64,000 bases of DNA from Lactococcus nasutitermitis (GTDB lineage Bacteria > Bacillota > Bacilli > Lactobacillales > Streptococcaceae): NCBI RefSeq assembly GCF_018403765.1, contig NZ_BOVQ01000002.1:124001-188000 (forward strand), read 5' to 3'. The stretch's first letter is position 1. Each line of letters begins with the position of its first letter. Positions 58,866-64,000 of this stretch are shown here, piece after piece. The notes under the pieces are model-generated. The model saw nothing but the letters and a program-made list of their open reading frames with translations. It had not been told where the DNA came from and ran no database searches. The position numbers were made by a program, and so were the translations under genes.

Positions 58866-59270
58866 TTAGGCTGTATAATCAACAGTGTTGTCTTTGCGGT
58901 GTTTTGCTGTGGGTAAAACGCTAATCACATTTTTATGTGGTAGGCAGACGATGATTTTGTTGGGCGAATTTGTCCAACTTGTTTTGCGACAAATATTGTC
59001 GAAACAGTTGGCGTAAATAATTCTTATTTTTTTGTGGGCAACTTGGATTCTGCAGATTTTTCCCTTATTGTCGTAGGTATAAACTGTATTTTTTGAGAGA
59101 TTAAAGGTTTTGACAACTTTTCCATCATGCTTTAAAACAGCTTGTGTGCCTGCTTGAGCTGGTTTTGCTAGGAAAAAAATCGGGGTAAAAGATAGGAGAC
59201 AAAGTGCGAGCAAAACAATGATGTCAAGTGGTTTAATTTTTAACTTTTTGAGTAATGTGACAATTTTCAT
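58866..59270 (-). CDS. NusG domain II-like exported protein
   Basis: A 134-residue protein with one N-terminal membrane helix (about 15-40, LDIIVLLALCLLSFTPIFFL) and a NusG-II-like domain (AVLKHDGKVVKTFNLS, ICRKTSWTNSPNKIIVCLPHKNVI). The family occurs beside FMN-binding/thiamine-related genes or alone; the role is unclear. Its ATG overlaps the preceding stop by 4 nt. Confidence 0.75.
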   Translation of the reverse strand: MKIVTLLKKLKIKPLDIIVLLALCLLSFTPIFFLAKPAQAGTQAVLKHDGKVVKTFNLSKNTVYTYDNKGKICRIQVAHKKIRIIYANCFDNICRKTSWTNSPNKIIVCLPHKNVISVLPTAKHRKDNTVDYTA

Positions 59271-59518
59271 TTTGGCATTTGGACGTCTAAAAGTAAAACT
59301 TCTTGTCCTTGTGGCTTGGGTTCACGCGGATTATAGAAAATAGCGGACATTTCGATGTAGTCTTCGTGCGTTTCTTTTGGTGCTGCGATGATGATATTGT
59401 CGTGGAACAGCTCTGTTTGACTGTCGATAAATTGATTGGCTTGATTAATATCATCAAAGATGAATATATCACGCTTTTGGACGGTTACTTTGACTTGATT
59501 TTTTGTGAGTTCTGGCAT
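59267..59518 (-). CDS. 83-residue protein of unknown function
   Basis: A small acidic cytoplasmic protein (MPELTKNQVKVTVQKRD start) lying 1 bp after aroC and overlapping the NusG-II gene by 4 nt. No domain recognised. It contains DIFIFDDINQANQFIDSQ and an extended C-terminal half. The tight overlaps argue that it is a real coupled gene. Confidence 0.65.
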   Translation of the reverse strand: MPELTKNQVKVTVQKRDIFIFDDINQANQFIDSQTELFHDNIIIAAPKETHEDYIEMSAIFYNPREPKPQGQEVLLLDVQMPK

Positions 59519-59519
59519 T

Positions 59520-60686
59520 TTAATATTCCTTTAGGCGTTTACGATAATCAGCGACGGATTTTTGAAGTTCTTGGAAGCTGTCGCTAGAGAATTTTTCACA
59601 TATTTCTTGGGCGAGGACGGTTGCTACAACATTTTCCATAACAACACCCGCCGCGGGAAGGGCGGTCGGATCTGAGCGTTCAACACTGGCTTTGTAAGGC
59701 TCGTGCGTTTCAGTATCTACGGACATGAGCGGTTTGTAAAGGGTTGGAATTGGCTTCATTACGCCACGGACAATGACCTGTTCACCATTTGTCATTCCTC
59801 CCTCAAAGCCACCAAGATTATCGGAAGTCCGCGTGTAGCCTGCTTCTTCGCTCCAAACGATGCCGTCCATGACTTCTGAGCCTTTTTGCTTACCGGCTTC
59901 AAAACCAATTCCGAATTCTACACCTTTGAACGCATTGATAGAAACGACGCTAGCTGCGATTTTTGCATCTAATTTGCGGTCGTATTGGACGTAACTCCCC
60001 AATCCTGCGGGAATATTTTCTGCACGGACTTCAACGATACCGCCGATTGTGTCGCCTGCTTTTTTTATCTCGTCAATGTAGCTGCGAATCTCATCTGCAT
60101 TGCTTTCATCAACGACTGACAGGTCATTTTTTCCTGCTGTGGCTTTGATTTGGGCGACAGATAAATTTGACAGAACTGTCAAAGATTTTCCACCAAAATT
60201 GACGATGTGGTTGGCAATTTCGATGTCTAATTCGTGTAATAATTTCTTTGCGACTGCGCCGACAGCTACGCGCATCGTCGTTTCACGAGCGGATGAACGT
60301 TCGAGGACATTGCGCAAATCTTCAAATTCGTATTTCTGTCCGCCGACCAAATCAGCGTGTCCTGGACGCGGTTTTGTGAGTTTGCGTTGCATTTTTATCT
60401 TATCCTCAACATCTGCTGCTGCCATGATTTGTGTCCAATTTTTGAAATCGCGATTTTCAACGTTGAGCGTGACTGGGCTGCCAATCGTTTTGCCGTGACG
60501 CACCCCACTTGTAATTTCGACTTGGTCAGATTCAATTTTCATGCGTCCGCCACGACCGTAACCTCCTTGGCGACGTTTGAGTTCGATATTGATATCTTCT
60601 GCTGTCAATGGCAAGCCCGCTGGCAAGCCTTCTATAATTGCTGTTAAGCGTGGTCCGTGTGATTCTCCTGCTGTAAAATATCTCAT
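59520..60686 (-). CDS. aroC: chorismate synthase
   Basis: A 388-residue FMN-dependent enzyme that makes chorismate from [16 protein letters not shown] start, GRGGRM, the [12 protein letters not shown] block and [12 protein letters not shown] choose the ATG at 60686 (GAGGAAAATT before it), which gives the family's usual N-terminus and length. A dispersed palindrome (60166-60183) lies in the coding sequence, encoding SLTVLSNLS. Confidence 0.95.
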   Translation of the reverse strand: MRYFTAGESHGPRLTAIIEGLPAGLPLTAEDINIELKRRQGGYGRGGRMKIESDQVEITSGVRHGKTIGSPVTLNVENRDFKNWTQIMAAADVEDKIKMQRKLTKPRPGHADLVGGQKYEFEDLRNVLERSSARETTMRVAVGAVAKKLLHELDIEIANHIVNFGGKSLTVLSNLSVAQIKATAGKNDLSVVDESNADEIRSYIDEIKKAGDTIGGIVEVRAENIPAGLGSYVQYDRKLDAKIAASVVSINAFKGVEFGIGFEAGKQKGSEVMDGIVWSEEAGYTRTSDNLGGFEGGMTNGEQVIVRGVMKPIPTLYKPLMSVDTETHEPYKASVERSDPTALPAAGVVMENVVATVLAQEICEKFSSDSFQELQKSVADYRKRLKEY

Positions 60687-60694
60687 AATTTTCC

Positions 60695-61291
60695 TCATTC
60701 TTCTTTCATTAGTTTATCATAAATTGGGCTGAGTTGCTGAATCGTTTCTAACATTTCTGATAGAATTTTCTCATCTTGTCTTCTGTTGAATTGTTCAGCT
60801 GTCCAAACTTTTCCAATTTGAAATTCTGATTTTTTGACAGTTTTCAGACGTTGAATATTTTTTGACAGTTCTGTCAAATCAGTAAAATCAGGCTTTGTGT
60901 GGTCTTTTGAGAGGACAAATTTTTTTGACAAGTCTGTCAAATTTTCTGACAAGATTTCCGCATAGTTTTGCTGTCTTTTTGGCTGGTCAATGATGGACAG
61001 ATACAGAAAAACGTGATTTTTCCAGATGCCGAGTGTGAAGCAAGCTTCCATTTTGTAACCGCGCTTTTGTGTGGAAATCGCGCACCAGGTGCTGTCTGGC
61101 GCATAAGCTGTCCTTCTGCGGTGCTGGGCAATATGTAAATAAAAATTTTCTGACGGAAATATTTTTGACAGTTCTGTCAAAAATTTCTCACCAATTTCCT
61201 GAAAAATCGGCTGAATTTCTGAGCGAATGGCTATCATTCTTGGTTCTAAGCCCTCAATATCAAAGATTTCAAATGATTTTTTATCAAACAT
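60695..61291 (-). CDS. DUF1054 (YktB-like) protein
   Basis: About 198 residues of the DUF1054 family: [42 protein letters not shown] and [10 protein letters not shown]. Function unknown. I favour ATG 61291 with GAGTGAG before it; an upstream ATG at 61312 is possible. Three palindrome copies inside the gene encode LTELSK, LTDLSK and LTELSK. It ends 8 bp before aroC. Confidence 0.82.
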   Translation of the reverse strand: MFDKKSFEIFDIEGLEPRMIAIRSEIQPIFQEIGEKFLTELSKIFPSENFYLHIAQHRRRTAYAPDSTWCAISTQKRGYKMEACFTLGIWKNHVFLYLSIIDQPKRQQNYAEILSENLTDLSKKFVLSKDHTKPDFTDLTELSKNIQRLKTVKKSEFQIGKVWTAEQFNRRQDEKILSEMLETIQQLSPIYDKLMKEE

Positions 61292-61298
61292 TTTTTGC

Positions 61299-61469
61299 TC
61301 ACTCACAATCATAACTCATATCATCTGCATTTTCAAACAGAGTGTAAATCTTGTCCAAGGCTGTCATTGCAAGTGTTCCAGCCTTTTCGCCTTTTGCCTC
61401 TTCTTGAATAATTTTCAGTTGCGCAATCGCAATTTGCAATGCTTGATTTTCTAATTTTTCTTCTCTCAT
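61299..61469 (-). CDS. 56-residue conserved-looking small protein
   Basis: A short ORF missed by length filters: ATG at 61469 after GAGAGGAAAATAA, ending TGA at 61299. The helical, mixed-charge sequence ([20 protein letters not shown] start) suggests one or two amphipathic helices. It lies 11 bp after the DMT permease gene and abuts the DUF1054 gene, so it is probably part of the operon. Function unknown. Confidence 0.65.
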   Translation of the reverse strand: MREEKLENQALQIAIAQLKIIQEEAKGEKAGTLAMTALDKIYTLFENADDMSYDCE

Positions 61470-61480
61470 TTATTTTCCTC

Positions 61481-62416
61481 TCATAAAAATTTAATAAAAA
61501 CAATACCGAGCAACATTACCAAAACACCAATCACTTGGAAACGCTGAATATTATAGCGTAGAGAGCGCCACCAACCAAATTGTTGTACCAACATTGAACC
61601 GACAATTTGCCCAATCAGCGCCATCATAATCGTCAATCCAGCACCAATCTGTGGCACTGCAAGAACGGTTGTAAGCACAAACAAAGCGCCTAAAATACCA
61701 CCAAACCCATTCCAAACTTTCGCCTTTTTCAACTCTGAAAATTTTGGCAAACGTCTGTCAACAATCAAAGCAACCAAGAAAATTGCCAAAAATCCGAGGA
61801 AAAATGAGACAAATGATGCTTGTGATGGATTGTGAAGCAATGTTCCTAAATGTCCATTAATTGCCTGCTGAATTGCCGAAAGTCCGCCAACTATGACCGC
61901 CCACACTCGCCAAACAAGCAAATTTTTCGTCTCGTTTGAAGAGCTTTTCGCCTGAGATTTTCCTGACAAACTGGGCAAGACGACAGCGATAAGCACACCA
62001 ACAAGCGTAATCAAAATACCGATAAAACGGAACGTACTCAGCGAAATTTGCAAAGCACCAAACCAGCCAAAACTGTCAATGACAATTCCCATGAGAATTT
62101 GCCCTAAAATTGGCAAAATAACTGTCTGTACAGCGCCCAGTCGCGGAAAAAGCAACACATTACTCGTCAGATAAATCCCGCCCAGTAAGCCACCAAGCCA
62201 TACCCAAACTGGTTCTCCCGTGATAAAAGTCCAACTCGGAAAAAGCGTATGCGAGACGATAATCGTGATAATTCCAAGGAAAATCGAACCAACAAAATTA
62301 GAAAGAGCGGAAGCAAGAAAAGGAGAGCCAACAATTTTACGCAAATCTGCATTGATTGGATTTTGATTGGCAAGTAAAAAGCCTGCCACCACTGCAAAAA
62401 CAAGATAAATCAGCAT
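61481..62416 (-). CDS. two-domain DUF606 (YdcZ-like, DMT superfamily) transporter
   Basis: A 311-residue membrane protein with ten hydrophobic segments in two tandem DUF606 repeats: NPINADLRKIVGSPFLASALSNF in the first and QAINGHLGTLLHNPSQASFVSFF in the second (shown in part). DMT-type exporters or permeases; substrate unknown. AAAGGAAAGG precedes the ATG. Downstream small genes and aroC follow in the same direction. Confidence 0.83.
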   Translation of the reverse strand: MLIYLVFAVVAGFLLANQNPINADLRKIVGSPFLASALSNFVGSIFLGIITIIVSHTLFPSWTFITGEPVWVWLGGLLGGIYLTSNVLLFPRLGAVQTVILPILGQILMGIVIDSFGWFGALQISLSTFRFIGILITLVGVLIAVVLPSLSGKSQAKSSSNETKNLLVWRVWAVIVGGLSAIQQAINGHLGTLLHNPSQASFVSFFLGFLAIFLVALIVDRRLPKFSELKKAKVWNGFGGILGALFVLTTVLAVPQIGAGLTIMMALIGQIVGSMLVQQFGWWRSLRYNIQRFQVIGVLVMLLGIVFIKFL

Positions 62417-62442
62417 TTTTCCTTTCCTTTCTCATTTCAATT

Positions 62443-62518
62443 TTTTTGACATGGCCAAGCCGTTGCGAGTTTTCTCGCTTACGGATAGGCTAACATGTCC
62501 ACCTAAAACTGTCAAAAA
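62443..62518 (+). repeat. repeat element E: palindrome ends with a different centre
   Basis: Ends TTTTTGACA and TGTCAAAAA as in elements A-D, but the interior is unrelated: GACATG ... CATGTC, CCGT/ACGG and GCGAG-tttt-CTCGC form one long imperfect hairpin. It lies between the DUF1697 pseudogene and the DMT gene. Confidence 0.72.
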
Positions 62519-62535
62519 TTTTTTAACAATAAAAC

Positions 62536-63042
62536 TCATAATTTTTTAATAATTTTCTCAATCGTATTCAAATTTCGACTGGTAAATTTTTCTCTATATC
62601 TCGCCTGACCAAGCACCTTGCCAAATTCCGTTTTCACAGTAGAGCCAATCGCCACCTACCAATAAAAATTCCCTTGTACAAGTGCAGCACGTTCTGTCAA
62701 ATCATGTTTTATTTTGACAAAGCTGTCAAAAATAAATTCAGCAAAATTTTCATCAGAAATAAAAACATAATTGTGCTTATCACGTTCATTATCAAAAGGA
62801 TTAGCCAGCATCATCTGCCGAATTTCCACATCTGTTTTTAGAAAAAACGCCACAGGCAAAATCTCGCTCAATCTCTGAAAAATCTCCATTTTATCCAAAT
62901 CCGATGAAAAAATAATATTCCCCGTAGCAAGCACTGTAACAATATCTGTAAATCCAGCACTTTCAAAATCAGCCTTCAAATCAGCCATTTTCAGCTTAAT
63001 TCCGCCAACATTGACACCACGTAAAAACGTACAAACTCTCAT
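62536..63042 (-). pseudogene. DUF1697 gene interrupted by an in-frame TAG
   Basis: The frame begins [14 protein letters not shown], a DUF1697 hallmark, and runs 128 codons to TAG at 62656-62658. The same frame then continues for 39 sense codons (VAIGSTVKTEFGKVLG ... FTSRNLNTIEKI), the expected C-terminus of the family, to TGA at 62536. So a single nonsense codon splits an otherwise full-length gene of about 168 codons. It overlaps the upstream gene by one base (TAATG). Confidence 0.8.
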
Positions 63043-63326
63043 TATCTGATATTTTCTTTCCCTAAAAATGAATAATAATTCACATTATTTTTATAATCAT
63101 CCAATGTTTCCGAAGCAATCCAAGCACTCATTTTATTCAACTCAAACAATTTTTCATAGCCATAATGTTCAATTAAGAACACCCAACCTTCCGCTGAAAT
63201 ATAAGCTTGAGCATCTTTACAATAACCAAACAATTCAATTAAAAGTTGCTCATCTAGCAGTTCTTGCTGACAGTAACTCTTTCCTTCAGCCTCTGGATAT
63301 TTATACCATGCTAATAATTCTCTCAT
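63042..63326 (-). CDS. 94-residue protein of unknown function
   Basis: A small cytoplasmic protein, acidic and aromatic-rich ([17 protein letters not shown] start; [15 protein letters not shown]). Its ATG overlaps the aroB stop by 4 nt and its stop overlaps the next gene by 1 nt, which supports translation. No domain recognised. Confidence 0.66.
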   Translation of the reverse strand: MRELLAWYKYPEAEGKSYCQQELLDEQLLIELFGYCKDAQAYISAEGWVFLIEHYGYEKLFELNKMSAWIASETLDDYKNNVNYYSFLGKENIR

Positions 63327-64000
63327 TTTTTAAGATATTCTCTCATTTCATCAAAACTAATTGGATTAATCATCGCCTGACCAATTTCAGGAACAAGTAC
63401 CGTTTTAATCAAGCTACCACGCGCCTTTTTATCATGTGTCAACGCTTGAAACAGCACATCTTCATCCCAAGGTTCATAGCTATCCGGCAGCCCAAATTTA
63501 AGCACCATTTCCCGAATTTGCTTCGTAATTCCTGCTGGCATCAATCCTCGCGCCTCAGCACCCTTGGAAATTTGCACCATTCCAATCGCCACAGCCTCAC
63601 CGTGCATCACTTTCCCATAGCCCGCCGTCGTCTCAACCGCGTGACCAATCGTATGACCAAAATTCAAATATAAACGCACACCATTATCTAATTCATCATC
63701 AACAACCACTTTACGCTTCACATCACAAGACGCATGAATCACATATTCTGCATAATTTTCCAGCAAATCCTGTTCATCTTTCATCTCACCAAGCGTGTCC
63801 CAGAGCTTTTTATCAGCGATCAATCCACATTTGATGACCTCGCCAATTCCCTCACGCAAACAACGTGTATCCAGCGTATCCAGCACATCAGGGTCAATCA
63901 GCACTCCATCAGGCTGCGTAAATGTTCCAATCATATTTTTAGCAACAATACTATTAATTCCTGTCTTACCGCCAACCGAACTATCCACCTGCGCCGTCAG
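63323..64000 (-). CDS. aroB: 3-dehydroquinate synthase, partial (5' end beyond window)
   Basis: The last 225 codons of AroB, which converts DAHP to 3-dehydroquinate. The NAD/metal-site motifs [33 protein letters not shown] and [10 protein letters not shown] are present. The frame remains open to the window edge (LTAQ before VDSSVGG). It heads the downstream minus-strand run ORF94-DUF1697. Confidence 0.95.
   Translation of the reverse strand: MTAQVDSSVGGKTGINSIVAKNMIGTFTQPDGVLIDPDVLDTLDTRCLREGIGEVIKCGLIADKKLWDTLGEMKDEQDLLENYAEYVIHASCDVKRKVVVDDELDNGVRLYLNFGHTIGHAVETTAGYGKVMHGEAVAIGMVQISKGAEARGLMPAGITKQIREMVLKFGLPDSYEPWDEDVLFQALTHDKKARGSLIKTVLVPEIGQAMINPISFDEMREYLKK

Noticed and set aside
63068-63673. 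201-codon plus-strand ORF antisense to aroB and ORF94
   Set aside because: His/Asn-rich composition typical of an antisense frame; aroB on the other strand is certain.

Overview
This is low-GC Gram-positive DNA. Gene content, gene order and control signals point to a lactic acid bacterium of the Lactococcus/Streptococcus group, most likely Lactococcus. The clues are a mannose-family PTS followed by ManO (DUF956), the gene order coiA-pepF-O-methyltransferase-prsA-alaS, the fer-LysM-cmk cluster, a PurBox, a competence-type promoter and T-boxes on aminoacyl-tRNA synthetase genes. I cannot name a species from sequence alone. No rRNA, tRNA, CRISPR array, transposase or prophage gene is visible.

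Layout. (1) 1-11.3 kb is a maltodextrin/starch locus. A minus-strand cluster holds neopullulanase, dexB, DUF1294, MATE, a surface alpha-amylase lipoprotein and a second GH13 glucosidase cut by the window edge. It diverges from malEFG; the 368-bp gap carries two promoters, each with a LacI/CcpA-type box. (2) 11.3-14.4 kb: an LCP ligase, cmk, a LysM protein and ferredoxin. (3) 14.6-20.1 kb: the glucose/mannose PTS (ptnAB, C, D), then a duplicated manO/yitT module. (4) 20.2-28.4 kb: T-box-controlled serS, then pst/phoU with two PstB ATPases and two adjacent PstS lipoproteins, both behind Pho-box-like repeats. (5) 28.4-39.5 kb: smpB, T-box-controlled alaS, prsA, O-methyltransferase, pepF, coiA, a DUF218 protein and lipoproteins. 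(6) 39.5-49.6 kb: a purine permease, HAD phosphatase, Bax-inhibitor-like protein, HD protein, rpsT, a peptidoglycan hydrolase, recD2 and a phosphoglycerate-mutase-like gene. (7) 49.6-64 kb: shikimate and aromatic amino acid genes (aroB, aroC, tyrA, aroA, aroK, pheA), split by a Bce-type peptide-antibiotic detoxification module (RR, HK, ABC transporter, YxeA, 42-residue membrane peptide).

The most unusual signal is not a gene. A perfect or near-perfect palindrome, TTTTGACAG-NN-CTGTCAAAA, occurs about 20 times from 11 kb onward, both between genes and inside coding sequences (recD2, aroC, coiA, the O-methyltransferase, DUF1054, DUF1697). Five larger elements (about 55-104 bp) look like this palindrome with a structured insert in the middle. 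Two of them bracket the pstS paralogues. I propose a modular, possibly mobile, repeat family.

A second signal is that at least eight transcription units have a promoter -10 box (usually extended, TGnTATAAT) ending only 6-7 bp before the start codon, with no Shine-Dalgarno sequence. This suggests leaderless mRNAs. A third is a candidate small RNA of about 80 nt between the HD-protein and Bax-inhibitor genes.
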